A program made the position numbers and the translations under genes. The notes under the pieces were generated by a model. That model had not been told where the DNA came from. It did not search any database and saw only the letters and a program-made list of their open reading frames with translations. Positions 51,564 to 62,880 of a DNA stretch of 64,000 nt are shown piece by piece. Numbering within the stretch: the first letter of the stretch is position 1; each line of letters begins with the position of its first letter. This stretch comes from Physcomitrium patens (lineage: Eukaryota > Streptophyta > Bryopsida > Funariales > Funariaceae): positions 13,701,232 to 13,765,231 of the forward strand of contig NC_037257.1 in NCBI RefSeq assembly GCF_000002425.4, in the 5' to 3' direction.

Positions 51564-51731
51564 TAATGTCGTACATTGTTGATCAAATGCTACTTCTCCA
51601 GCCTTTGGTATAAGATACGATCTCCTCGATAAGGCATCAGATAGTCCTTGCTACTTTCTAAGTCGATAAGTGATAACAAAATCGAACCTAGATAGCAACA
51701 TATTCCATCGAGTTTGACGTCGATTTAGAAC

Positions 51732-52955
51732 TCAAGCCGACATGAAATACTCAAAATTCTTGTGATCTGTGTATACGGTCACTGGGTATACAACTCCTTC
51801 AAGAAAATGACGCCATTCTTGGAAAGAATCCACTATAGCAAGAAGTTCCTTATCGTGGATCTCATAATTGATTTCAGCAGCAGAGAACTTTCGAGAATAG
51901 AATGCAACCAGATGGAGCTTCTTGTCTTCTCCCATTTGTGAAAGTATAGCTCCCAAAGCAAAATCCGAAGCATCAGTTTTTAAATAAAAGGCCTTTGTAA
52001 AGTCTGGATGTATCAAGATTGGAGGCATAGTAAATGCGGTCTTCAGGTCTTAAAATGCCTTCTTCGCTAGAGCTCTCCATTCCAACTTATCGTTGCATGT
52101 CAACCGAGTGAGAGGAGCAGCAACTTGAGAGTAATTCTTGATAAAGATCCGATAGAAGTTGGCAAAGCCAAGAAAGCATTGTACGTCTCTCACCATCTTC
52201 GGAACCTCCCAAGACACGATTGCTTCCACCTTCTTGGGGTCCATCTTCAAGCCTTCCATAGTCGCAACGAACCCCAAAAATTCCATCTCTATTTGGTGAA
52301 ATAAATACTTCTCCAACTTAGCATATAGTCCTCGCTCGCATAGTTTCTCCAAGACCAAACGAACATGCTTTTCATGCTCTTCCTCATTTTTGGAGAATAT
52401 CAAAATATCATCCAAATAGATGACAACAAAATCATCAAGGTACTCTCGAAAAATATCATTCATCATATGTTGAAAGACCGCTAGAGCATTGGTAAGACCA
52501 AAGGGCATGATATTATACTCAAAATGGCCATAACTTGTATGGAACGCTGTCTTCTACTCATCTCCTTCCTTGTTTCATACGAGGTTGTAGGCTCTCCTTA
52601 GATCAATTTTTTTAAAGATCCTTGCACGTCCAAGTTGTTCGAAGAGACCAAAAATCAAGGATAACGGATAATGATTCTTCTTTGTTACCTTGTTGAGGCC
52701 TCGATAGTCCATGCACATCCGCAATGAGCCATCTTTCTTCTTCACAAATAAGATGGGTGCTCCAGCTGACGATTTTGAATGACGGATGAAGTTCTTGGCT
52801 AAATTCTCGTCGATGTACTTCTGCAACTCCGCCAACTCTGTCTGCGATAGATTGTAGATTGGGCCAAAAGGTGGTTGTGCTCCTTCCTGTAAGTCTATGG
52901 CACAATCATATGGTCTGTGTTCCGGTAGCATGTCGACATTTTTCTTTTGAAACAC
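51732..52955 (-). pseudogene. Chromovirus C reverse transcriptase and RNase H
   Basis: RT starts in 52,955-52,575 with [20 protein letters not shown] and [12 protein letters not shown]. It resumes at 52,508 with MPFGLTNALAVFQHMMNDIF and catalytic YLDDILIFS, then the thumb (GFANFYRIFIKNYS). RNase H at 52,028-51,732 has [16 protein letters not shown] and [15 protein letters not shown]. At least two breaks interrupt the frame. Confidence 0.9.
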
Positions 52956-53294
52956 GTCTTTAAAATCTTTATATATACTCCGGTAGTTGGAGCCGCATAA
53001 ATGACAAATGGTGTGCCTTCCTTAGATGATCTTATAAACGCTCTTGCTCCAATAAATAAGGATTTTTTTTATTCGGGATTTTCTACTAGGCTTGCTCTTG
53101 GGTGGTTTTGTGGGAAAGGTCATCTTCTGCAACTTCCAATCTATGGATGGGTTATGCTTTTTCAACCAAGAAAGACCAAGAATAACAAAATTTGATGGGG
53201 TTCTAATAATATTGAAAATAATATGACTACTATGGCCCTTAAACATCACTTCTATAGGTTTTGATTCATAGGTGACACTACCAGACAATAAAAG

Positions 53295-53525
53295 TCACCC
53301 ATCTATGACCTCAACGTGAACAGCTTTGGATTTTTGTACTAAAAGGATCTTATGATGTTTTACAAATTCTTCGTCTGAGAAATAAGCAGATGCTCTTAAA
53401 TCTAATAATGCTAAGGTTCTCAGTTTCTGAGGGCCAATAAGCAAAGGGATTGTAAAACAAAGGGCAGGTTGAGCGAAAAGAAAGGAACTTGGTTGTTGTT
53501 GCGATATTTCACTGTCTAGCCGCAC
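53295..53525 (-). pseudogene. Chromovirus C protease, active site mutated
   Basis: LALLDLRASAYFSDEEFVKH aligns with the retropepsin active site, but the glycine of D-x-G is arginine (a G-to-A change would do this). The enzyme should be inactive even without the stops. Confidence 0.8.
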
Positions 53526-53589
53526 GGTTCCTATTGTGGCTAGGCATCCTTGTTTTCCTGAATAAACGTGCTCCTAGTCTTAATAATAC

Positions 53590-54556
53590 GTCGATTTTGC
53601 TTCTTGGGGCAGTTTCCAACTTTGTGGCCTTCTTCACCGCAATACAAGCAAAGACCTTCTTCTATACATCGCTTTTTTTCTTCTAGAGTAAGAGATTTGA
53701 CACGTACCGCATCAATTTACATGTCTTCTACCTCTGAATGTGAATTCATGCTGCTTGCCGACATAGTTGGGGCATGGCAAACCGTATGTTGTCTTGAACA
53801 TTGGTCTTGGTGGCGTTGAAATAGGTGGCTATCGTACTTCACAACTTGGCTAATAGCTTTGTTGAGCGTTTGCAGATCAAGAAGAATTAACAACAAATCC
53901 TTCACATCGTCCCTTAAACACTAATAGAATTGACTCATCAATGCTTCTTTGTCTCAATTGATGTCGCATGCTAATTGCCTGAAGTCCGATGCATAAATTG
54001 ATGTAGAGCACATCCCTTGTCGTAGTGACCGGATCTTTATTGTAGCCCATCAAACCTTGTCGTGTTCACCAAATACTTTCGCAAATGCCTCCAAAAAGGT
54101 TTCAAAGTTGTTTAGTATGGACGATCGTTTCTCAAACAAAAGAGCAAACCATGATAGAGCTTGTCCTGTAAGTAAGGTTCCAACAAGCCCAATACGTGAC
54201 TCCTCTATTGGATAGCGTTCGGGTTGTAAAATTGTTATCAACCTGATTTGGTAGACGAATCCTCGAAACTTAGAATGTATACCATCGAACTTGTTCGGAA
54301 GGCTAACTCGGAGCTCTTTATATTGTAGAACCAGCGGTGCTTGTCGAACATGAGGCAAAGTTGCTTCTCCAAGTACAGAAGTTTGAGGCTGGTGCAACCT
54401 AGATTGTGCCATCCCACATGCTCCATCATTATGAAGCCTTGCCACGACTCTTTCAATCTCTACAGTTCTTTGCGATAACGTAGCGAGGGCATTCATGATA
54501 CCATCCAACTTGGACTCTGAACTTTTTGTCATACTAATGTCTTGGCCCCTGGCCAT
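53590..54556 (-). pseudogene. Chromovirus C gag with zinc knuckle
   Basis: Begins MARGQDISMTKSSESKLDGI (54,556). The capsid region has NKFDGIHSKFRGFVYQI and FETFLEAFAKVFGEHDK. A CCHC zinc knuckle CLYCGEEGHKVGNC lies at about 53,640-53,600, for RNA packaging. Frameshifts lie near 54,050 and 53,905. Confidence 0.9.
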
Positions 54557-54790
54557 TCTAAGAGTAGGACAGAAATGACTCTACAAGAAGACAATATTGG
54601 TTTAGAGGAGGGTACTCCGTAACCTCTAAAATGCCTTAAGAGCTTCAAGAAAAGGGATAATTCACTCTCTTCAAGAAAAATAAGACTCCAATATTGTAAC
54701 AAAAGAAGTATCAATTTAGAGGAGGGTAATCCGCAACCTCTAAAATGCTAGTACACTTCCAAGCAGAGGGGTAATCCACACTCTAACAAA

Positions 54791-54814
54791 GAAGAAACTA
54801 GCTCTGATATCTGA
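54791..54814 (-). other. PBS-like sequence of chromovirus C
   Basis: Minus strand agatatcagagctagtttc resembles the initiator tRNA-Met site TGGTATCAGAGCCAG. It starts about 25 bases inside the LTR border, farther than usual, so it may be decayed or the true primer may differ. Confidence 0.5.
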
Positions 54815-54836
54815 GGTGAGTGAAGTCTCGACAAAC

Positions 54837-55228
54837 TGTCACGGACACAGAAATACAGACTCGAGATCTAACAAGAAGTTCAAGAAGAACTGATAAGAAT
54901 TAGAATAATTAGATGAAAACAATACCAGAGAGGTGAGCTAGAGCACCAAGAGATGTGTTGTCGAGACTAAAGAACTCTTCAGCCTCGATTCCAATATATA
55001 CTCCTATTTAGGAAGCTTCTCAAGCAACTTCTACTAACTAAGAAGCTTCTAGAAGGTTCCAAAGACTTGCTTCTAGAAGGTTCTAGAAACTTATCTCTAG
55101 AAGGTTCTAAGGACTATGTCCCTAACATCTTCTACCAACTAAGAAGCTTCTAGAAGGTTTCAGAGACTTGCTTCTAGAAGGTTCTAGAAACTTGTCTTTA
55201 GAAGGTTCTAAGAATTATGTCCCTAACA
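54837..55228 (-). repeat. 5' LTR of chromovirus C with internal duplication
   Basis: 392 bp. It differs from the other LTR mainly by an extra block in which the ctactaactaagaagcttc to ccctaaca segment is present twice (second copy from about 55,126). Confidence 0.93.
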
Positions 55229-56375
55229 CCTTTTAGGTTGTAGAGGCTCTTCTACTACCTTAGAAAGACCATAAATTTATAAAATCACATTAAAAGAGGT
55301 AAATAATTAATATAATTGGTACTAGGATTAAATTAAGAGTAGAGTTGGGCTAAAAACACCTTAGGAGAGGTTAGATTGATACCTAGGGGTCGACCATTTT
55401 TGAAACAGGATCAAAATCAGACCTTTGACATTAAAACAACAGCCTAAGGCAAAATAGGGTTTCATTTGAAGATCGAAGATTAGAATTTGAGAGCTAGCTT
55501 GAATTTCTTTCTAGAGATGTAAGATTTGTTTTGAGAGGATTTTAGAAGACTTAGCAATTATTGTTCAAAGTTAGAATTTGTATTAGTGATTTGGATTTTA
55601 TATAATATAATTAAGGCTAGTAATTTTCACTAATTTGTGCAATTGGCATAACATCTACAATTAAAAATTTAATATTATTTGGATTATTGGGTGTGCTAAT
55701 TGTATACAAAATTTTATGATAATCTAATAGCGTGGTTTAGAGATATCTAGTTTTTAGCATAAGAAAGTTTCAGAAGGTGGCAGTTTGAGGTTTGGTAGGG
55801 TTTCTATGATATCTGAAGATCTATGAGTCGAATTAAGATAAAAAAATTTTCAGTCGTGGAAGACTTAAAGATCAAGCTACATAACAATTTTGAGACAAAG
55901 TTATCAATTAAAAAGGGAGAAATCATTGTTGGGATTTTTACTTCACTTTTCAAGTTGGCGACCGAGTAACATTGGTGCAATTTTTGGAGTTTTTTTCACA
56001 ATCTGTAAGTTGGATTGGACTAAAAATTCTTAAGCATATAGAAGACTTGCATTGACAATTGTATGCAAAATTCTACTTCAAGTGGATGGTCAGATTAGAT
56101 GTTACAGCTTGTTAAAGCTCATTGATTAGGATTGGAGTGTACAAGAAAAATCTAAATTGCTTAAATATGAAAGTAACAAGATAATTGGGATTTATGTATG
56201 GTTAAGACTACTAAGAAGAGTGTTCTAAGCACTTTTGAATTGAAATTCAGATTATATTCTTTTCGTATGGATGAAACCTATTAGGATTTTTTGGCTATTT
56301 GTGAAACTTAATCTCATTGTTCACAGTTAAGTATCCAATGCATTTCTAAGCAAAACAACACGTAATATGATAACA

Positions 56376-56948
56376 GCCTTACAACAGCCTTACAAGAGAC
56401 ATAGACAAGCCTTCTTATTACACAAAATTGGGAGAAGCAATATGGAGATAACCATCAGCAACACAAACCTTTTGGGAAGATGATTAGGTGCTATTCTCCA
56501 ATGCCAACTTGCCACTTGCTTCATCAATCCAAATCTATAAACTAGCATCTCAATGGCTTGAATCTTTTTGCATTTCAATTGTGATATCTAATGTCGTATA
56601 TCCCTTCAAGCTTTTGCCACACATTTGGATCCATCTAGTCTTCCATGTTTGGCAATTGAAGGAATTTCATACCAACCCAAAGCACTTTCCGAATTGACAC
56701 CAACTACCACCACTACGACTAATTGTACTTGATGACCAACAAGGATATGAAGTGGATAATATTTTGGAGCATTTCTACCTTTGTTGTGGCAGTGGATGTC
56801 CACAACTTCATTACAAAGTTCTTTAGAAAGTTTTTCTTATTCACAATATAATGTGGAAACCTGCACAAAACCTCATCAATTACTAAGGGACGATTTGGAG
56901 GTACCATTGAGAGTAAAATGAGGACGTTTTGCTTTAGTGGAGGGAGAT
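56376..56948 (+). pseudogene. B-right 3' internal segment
   Basis: Continuation of B after D: integrase tail with a badly decayed chromodomain-like end (EVDNILEHF at about 56,750), then a purine tract tagtggagggaga before the LTR. It aligns with 28,330-28,930 of B-left at only about 88 percent, clearly less than the core. Confidence 0.75.
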
Positions 56949-57503
56949 TAATTTTAAAAAAGTATAAAAAAAGATAATTATATAGATAATTAGAACTATG
57001 GAAGTTTTTAAAATAGAAAATAAGTTAGTGGATTAGGTCTAATCGACCATAGAATATTCTAGAAGAGTTTAGGATGATTATTTAAGTAAGACTTACTATG
57101 GAATCTTCTAGAAAAGCCTTAGTGTGATTATCTAAGTAGAAACTATCATAAAATATTCTAAAAAGAAAGTCTAAGGGAGTTATTTAAGTGGGATCTACTA
57201 TCCATGAATATTCTAAATAGTCTAGGGTGATAGGGCAAGGTATAAACAGGACTGGCCAGGGCCTTTTGGAGCATCCGATCAAGTATAGCTTCAAAACTTT
57301 TTCTTAGTAAAGTTTGGTTTTACATCTTTTTATTTAGTTCAGTCTTGTTCTATTTTTGTTTGCTTAGTTTGTCTTTCATGTCCTACTCTGTTTTATTGTA
57401 TTCAGTTTTATTCTCATCTGTTTTGTCTTATTTTGTGATGAAATTTTATGTTGATGTGGAATAAAAAGATCTTGAATTTTTGAGATAGTCTGATCTTATT
57501 TCA
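56949..57503 (+). repeat. 3' LTR of B-right
   Basis: About 555 bp, starting near taattttaaaaaagtata and ending ..tgatcttatttca. TATA-like ggtataaacagg at about 57,239. It resembles the B-left LTR more than its own 5' partner. Confidence 0.85.
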
Positions 57504-60225
57504 TCGATGGACTTTGTCATTTGTTTCTATTTGTGAGAATACTATATCTAAGGCTATGTTTGATGTATCTATTTTCATAAAAAATATTTTAGAAAAGTAG
57601 ACATGATACAAAATTGGTACAGAAGTAATTTCCTTCTTGAAAGTAGCAAATAATGCTTTGACTTCTTTATTCCACTCAAGTTTGTCTTTACAAGTCAAAC
57701 GTATAAGTAGACCTACAATTTGAGAAAAGTTATTTGTAAAGATTTGATAATAATTAGCAAAGCCCAAAAAGCATTGCACATCTTGTACTGTTCTAGGAAT
57801 CCTTCAATCTATGATGGTTTGGACCTTCTTCAAATCTATTACAAGGCCTTCATTGGAAATGATGTACCCTAAAGAGTCAACTTGAGTAGTATGGAATGTA
57901 TACTTTTTCAACTTAGCATATAATCTTGCATCTCTAAATTTCTGTAATATGTGACAAACATGAAGTTTATATTTTTTTGTATTCTTAGAGTAGATTAGAA
58001 TGTTGTTTAAAGAACAAACATTCAAAAACTTACAAAAAAATATCATTCATAAGATTTTGAAAAGTGGCCAGTACATTAGTGAGTCCAAAAGTAATGTTAT
58101 TATATTTAAAATGTCCATACCTTATTTGAAAAGCAATATTTTATTTATCTCTTTTTTTATTACAAACTAAGTTGTATGTTCCTTGTAGATCTATTTTGAT
58201 ATAAATCTTTGCTTGATTGAATTAGTTAAGAAGTCGTAAAATCAAAAGCAAAGGATACCTATTTTTTATGGTGATTTTATTGAGTTCTCAATAATCCATA
58301 GACATCTACAGAGATCCATCTTTCTTCTTCATAAATAAGATAGGAGCCCTTGCTGGAGATTTAGAATGGCGTATGAAGTTCTTTGCCAAACTCTCATCAA
58401 TGTACTCTTTTAATGTAGCCAACTCATTGTGTAATAAGCTATGCATTGGTCTAAATGGTGGTTAAGTTTCTTTGTACAAATCAATTAAAAAATCATAAGA
58501 TTGATGTTCTAGAAGAATATTTATATTTTTCTTTTAGAAAACATCTTGAAATTCTTAATATTGGCTAAGAATACCACTTGATGTTTTTCCACCATTAGAA
58601 ATGAGCATAGCATATATTACAAAATATGATCTTTTTTTTGCAGCATACATTAAAGCTCTCACAGTTACCAGTAAAGATTTCGATGTACTAGACTTATGTA
58701 CTTCTATTTCACTAATGCAATTTTGAATTATACTACCAAAAAAATTAAGGTTACGAGAAATCCAATCTATTTAATAGTTATATTTTTCTAACAATGATAA
58801 TCTTAAAATAATCAGATTGAAAGGAGATTTTATTATATTAAATATTACTATATTATTATGATATTTAATTACTACATCTAAAAGAATAATCTCATGGATA
58901 ACATTTTTAGAAGTCAACATATGACCATGTGTGACTTCTACATGTACAAGTTTAGTTTTCTTAACTAAAGGTATTTTTTTGAATTTTGACAAAATCTTTG
59001 ACTATAAAATATGTTGAGGCTCCTAAATCTAATAAGGCAAAGACTTAGTGATTTTTTGGTCTTAAACACACATCTATTGTAAAACAAGGTGAAGGATCCG
59101 AAGAGATAATAAGACCTTTATTACGTGTTGTATATGTTTTCAGCCACTTGATTCCTATTATAGCTAGAGAAATTCATTTTTTGTCATATTATCTTCTTTG
59201 ATAATTTTGCTCCTCATTTTGTAATTGCATTGCTTCTTTGGACAATGTTGAGTAGTATGCTTAGCTTCTCCACAGTATAAATACAAATCTTCTTTACAAT
59301 GTCAAGTCTTTTCTTTCTTAGTGAGATATTTAAAATGTATTGTATCAATTTGCATTGCTTTTGGCCTTAATGAATATGTTTCAAAAAACTTCGGAACTAC
59401 CGCCATTACTTGACTTGTTCCTCTCCAATCAAGTGTTTGTTCTTGACGTCTTTTAAATAATTGATTGTTGCATGCAATGACTTGAGCAATAAATTGTTTC
59501 AAAGATTCTACTTTTGGTATTCTTAATAATAAATCTTTGACACTATCTTTCAATCCATATTGAAATTGATTGATAAGTGCTTTATCATTCCAATCTATGT
59601 TGCAAGTGAGGTTTGAAAATTCAACAACATATGTGGTGGCTAATAGTGATCCTTATTGTAAAGATAAGAGTTTGATCTCTATTACTTATTCTTGATGAAT
59701 TTTTCTAAATGTGGCCCTAAACACTTCTAAGAATGAATTTAAATCATAAAAAAGTTGTGAATCCTTTTCCATCAAAGGTGCAAACCAAGAAAGAGCATTT
59801 CTAGATAGAAGTGCACCTATAAAGTCGACTTAAGTAAATCCATTTGCATATTGGAAAGGGTATAATCTTAAGTAAAGCTTAAATTGTTGTAAAAACCCTC
59901 AAAATTTTGATCTTAATCCATCAAACTTCTTGGGCATATTATTTTTTGTGTCTCTTGAGCTTGTAGAAGCAAGACCCCTTGAATTTGGTTGTAAGGCTGA
60001 TTGACTTGTTTCCTTCAACTACACAAATTTTTGATATAGACTTTGGACTTCTTCCATAGGTATAGAAGTAATGCTCCCATGGTTGATGTTGATGATGCAT
60101 GAATTTTTTATCCTAAGAGTGTTCACAAGCTCATGAAGATCTGCAATAGTTATAAATTTATTGTTACTTCCACTAAGAATAGCATCCATAATCTTTCCTT
60201 CCATAGATAATTCAAATAAATTCAA
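57504..60225 (-). pseudogene. Chromovirus A gag, protease, RT and RNase H N-terminal half
   Basis: Gag from 60,225 (GSITSIPMEEVQSLYQKFV). Zinc knuckle LYLYCGEAKHTTQHCPKK at about 59,290-59,215. Protease LLDLGASTYFIVKDF at about 59,030. RT from about 58,500, with the YLDD-box region decayed (NNILIYSKNTKKY, 58,000), the IISNEGLVIDLKKVQTI thumb, and GFANYYQIFTNNFSQ. RNase H start is MKIDTSNIALDIVFSQIE, cut at 57,504 by B-right. Many stops. Confidence 0.85.
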
Positions 60226-60441
60226 AAATTTAAATTAGAGGAAAGTAATCCACAACCTCTAATAAAAATTTCCACAAAGAGGAATAATCCACTCTCTTTA
60301 AAGAAAAGATAAGGATTAAAAAATAAGATTTTTTGTTTAAAGGTAGATAGTCAGTAATCTTGAACATACAACAATAGAAGGAGAGTAATCTACTTACTTC
60401 TAAAATAACATAAAAATAGTATATTAGTACTCTTACCAAAC

Positions 60442-60991
60442 TGTCAAGGATATGAATCTTGAAGAAAGAAAATCCTCAATATATTCTTGTGTCATTGAAA
60501 GAAAGTAAAAAATCACTCAATGATGATATAATATTGAATTAGAATGGCTATTGGCAAAAACAAGAAGACTAGAAAGTCTTGGAACAAGACTAAAGACTAG
60601 AAAGGTATTGACAAAAGTGAATAATGCTTCACTCTTATCTCTAATTATACTCTCTAACTAAGAGCTACGTGGTGATATTTTATAGGACCTCCAACATGTG
60701 TTGACTTTATTAGCCATATGTCTTGACTTACAAGGTAAGTTATATATGTATGTGCTACATAGTTATCTTATTCTACAAGCTATTATATGGAGTTAACTTA
60801 TTCTACAAGCTACCAACATGTTGTTAACTTGTTGGCCAATTTTCTAACCTACAAACACATCTAAAGTCAAAACCACATCTATGAAGCTTCTAGAAAGATT
60901 TTCTAGAAGACTTTATATAATTAATCTATATTTATCTACTTCTACCTAATCATATAAGTAATTAATAGGATTAATATATATGTCCGTGACA
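60442..60991 (-). repeat. 5' LTR of chromovirus A
   Basis: 550 bp, TGTCAAGG..CCGTGACA on the plus strand, followed by the target repeat ATCAC and copia RT sequence. On the minus strand the leader after it starts gtttggtaagagtac. Confidence 0.9.
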
Positions 60992-62492
60992 ATCACTCAT
61001 GAACAATAGAACATAGGAATTGACTCAACTTCCTCCAAATCAATCTTTAATTAGTTGTAAATGGGTATTTAGAATCATAAGAAATGTAATGGATAATATT
61101 ATAAGATATAAAGTAAGATTAGTTACCAAAAGCTACTCATAAGCTGCTCGTGTTGATTTCAATGAGACATTTATTCTCGTGGCCAAATTTATAACTATTA
61201 GAATCATTATAGCAATTGGAGTAGTAATAGACTTGGAGATGCATCAAATAGATGTGTAGACGGCTTTCTTGAATGAAAAGTTGGAAGAAAATATCTACAT
61301 AAATCAATATTAAGGATTTGTTGAAAATGGCAAACAACACCTTATTTATAATTTGAAGAAATCCTTGTATAGATTAAAACAAACACCAAGGATAAGATAC
61401 CAACGTATTGACACATTCTTTTTGAATGAAGTATTTATACGAAGTCAGGCTGATCATTCTTTGTATTTGATGCAATCAAATGAATTTATATTGATTGTCA
61501 TCCTCTATGTTGATGATTTGATCATATTAATTAATACCATAAAGTAGATGGATTAGTTGAAGGCAAAGTTAGAAGAAGAATATGAGATGAGTGACTTGGG
61601 AGAACTCCACTATTTTTTAGGAGTAGAATTTATAAGAAATCATAATAACAAAACCATTACAATGAGCTAAAGCAAGTATATTGAAGAAGTGCCGAAACAA
61701 TTCAACATGGAAGATTGCAAGTCCATTGAATCACCTCTGGAAGTCAACTTGAAGTTGATGAAGCTCACAAATGAAGAATTTATTGAGGTTGAAGATGAAA
61801 TAAAAGGTGTTCCATACAAAACAATAATAGACTCACTCGTGTATGTAATTATTGACACAAGGATAAATCTTACATATGCGATGAGTGTTATGAGTCAATG
61901 CATATCAAAGGTTGAACCAATCCATTGGACAACCATCAAAAAGATCATGACATACTTAAAAGGCACTTTAAACTTCAAATTGTGTCTTAAAAGGAATAAT
62001 ATTGTATTACATGGTTATTATAATACAAATTGGAGTGAAAATGGAAATGATAGAAGATTAACAACGAGATATGTATTCTTTATTGGAGTGGAAGTAATCT
62101 CATGGAATTATAAGAGAAAACCAATAATTGTAAGGTCCACAATGGAGGCAGAATACATGGCAGCAAGTCATGGTGCAATGGAGGCAATTTGGTTAAAACA
62201 AGTTTTAGAAGACATTGAATTCTTGTAAATGGAATCAACTCTAATGAAGTGTGATAACCAATGATGCCTTGCTTTTGCAAAGAATCCAAAGCATCACTCA
62301 AGAACCAAACACATTGATATTCAACATCACTTTATAAGAGAGAAGATTGAAATAGAAGTGTTTTATATGAAATATTGTGCAACAAAAGATATAATTGTTG
62401 ATTTATTCAAAAAAAAGTCTAGTGAAGGATATGCATCAAAAGTTAACAAAGTCACTAAGATTAATAACTTTTGATCAATAAAAAAGTGAGAG
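60992..62492 (+). pseudogene. Copia reverse transcriptase and RNase H
   Basis: RT begins ELTQLPPNQSLISCKWVFR, then DFNETFILVAKF, QIDV.TAFLN, KKSLYRLKQTPR, and the catalytic YVDD box in ILYVDDLIILINT (about 61,505). Then MSDLGELHYFLGVEF and the frame 61,689-62,228 with RNase H RSTMEAEYMAASHGAMEAIW. The end is KHIDIQHHFIREKI. Stops at several places, mostly TAG/TGA/TAA at Trp, Gln or Arg positions. Confidence 0.88.
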
Positions 62493-62880
62493 TATTAAAG
62501 TAAATAAGTATTACCATAAGTATAGTAAAGTAAGTAAGTATTATCTTAGATAAGTTGTTAATGGTCAAAAGGTAGCAAATAGATGAAGAGAAGTAACTAA
62601 GGTGGCAGCTACGATTTAAGTGGCTGCTAAGATTTAAGTGGTGGCTAGGTTAAGTGGAATCTAAGATTGCATTGGATGAAGCAAAGATAGATGAAGATGA
62701 AGTTCAACCATAATAGATGTAAACTCTACCTATAAATAAAGGATGTTGGAAGTAAAAAGTATCTCATTCCACAATTTTCTTATGTACAACCTTGCTGATT
62801 TCTACTTACTTGTGTATTGCTTATTATATTTCTTCAATAAATCAAGTTCTATTTAAATTTATATTCTTCTTGATATTATA
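62493..62880 (+). repeat. 3' LTR of the copia element
   Basis: A purine tract (aaaaaagtgagag) precedes TATTAAAG, probably a TG start decayed to TA. A TATA box cctataaataaagg lies at 62,732-62,745. The end near gatattata (62,880) is approximate. No convincing partner found upstream of the gag. Confidence 0.6.

Larger units (their letters stand above)
49230..55228 (-). mobile_element. Ty3/gypsy chromovirus C, complete length, nested in D's 3' LTR
   Basis: LTRs 49,230-49,544 (315 bp) and 54,837-55,228 (392 bp) are flanked by an exact 5-bp duplication CCTTT (49,225-49,229 and 55,229-55,233), with D's LTR reading straight through when C is removed. Minus-strand order: gag, zinc knuckle, protease, RT, RNase H, integrase, chromodomain. 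A polypurine tract (aaaggagggagtga) abuts the 3' LTR. It is the last insertion of the stack, yet its genes already carry stops. Confidence 0.95.
42311..56375 (+). mobile_element. Ty3/gypsy element D, divergent lineage, nested in B-right
   Basis: 5' LTR 42,311-43,634 (1,324 bp). 3' LTR is split as 49,046-49,229 plus 55,234-56,375 (1,326 bp once element C is removed). LTRs are about 96 percent alike by eye, so it is young compared with A and B. A purine tract (aagagagggtgga) precedes the 3' LTR. Internal region of 5.4 kb: gag, protease, RT-RNase H, integrase, all plus strand. No chromodomain seen. Target duplication not clear (AAAGG left, GCCTT right). Motifs are unlike the other gypsy elements here. 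Confidence 0.88.
49046..56375 (+). repeat. 3' LTR of element D, split by C
   Basis: Pieces 49,046-49,229 and 55,234-56,375 join to 1,326 bp, matching the 1,324 bp 5' LTR. It starts TGTTGTAATGCAATATGAC and ends gtaatatgataaca, after which B-right resumes. Confidence 0.92.
36321..57503 (+). mobile_element. Ty3/gypsy element B-right, nested in A
   Basis: Inserted in A's RNase H with imperfect target repeats TAGAT (36,316-36,320) and TCGAT (57,504-57,508). Order: 5' LTR 36,321-36,822, PBS, gag, protease, RT, RNase H, integrase to about 42,310, then element D, then its remaining 3' internal part (56,376-56,948), a purine tract and 3' LTR 56,949-57,503. RT is further interrupted by a solo LTR (38,843-40,358). 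Its own length is about 6 kb. All genes carry stops. Confidence 0.87.
32513..60991 (-). mobile_element. Ty3/gypsy chromovirus A, split by nested insertions
   Basis: LTRs of 550 bp at 32,513-33,062 and 60,442-60,991 are similar along their length and flanked by ATCAT/ATCAC. The internal region reads on the minus strand: gag 60,225 to about 59,200, protease about 59,050-58,770, RT about 58,500-57,800, RNase H split 57,779-57,504 / 36,320-36,097, integrase about 36,060-33,600, chromodomain to 33,152. B-right sits inside RNase H and a D-family solo LTR inside integrase. A purine tract (agataggaggataa) abuts the 3' LTR. Its own sequence is about 6 kb. Confidence 0.88.
25923..62880 (+). mobile_element. 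Ty1/copia element, outer host of the nested stack
   Basis: Three plus-strand pieces in correct order read as one copia element: gag-protease-integrase 25,923-27,734, integrase/RT linker about 32,298-32,512, and RT-RNase H plus 3' LTR 60,992-62,880. They are separated by B-left and by chromovirus A. The join across A is exact: the target repeats ATCAT/ATCAC fall inside a continuous copia frame (EYKS before, ELTQLPP after). The join across B-left lacks about 150-200 residues of integrase C-terminus, so sequence was lost there. I could not find a convincing 5' LTR, so the gag end belonging to the same copy is likely but unproven. Confidence 0.7.

Noticed and set aside
49261..55200. Repeated aagcttctagaagg blocks as a CRISPR-like or satellite array
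   Set aside because: They are confined to the two LTRs of element C, with no regular spacers.
56390..56907. Short frames after element D taken as separate genes
   Set aside because: They align with the decayed integrase tail of B-left and are part of B-right.
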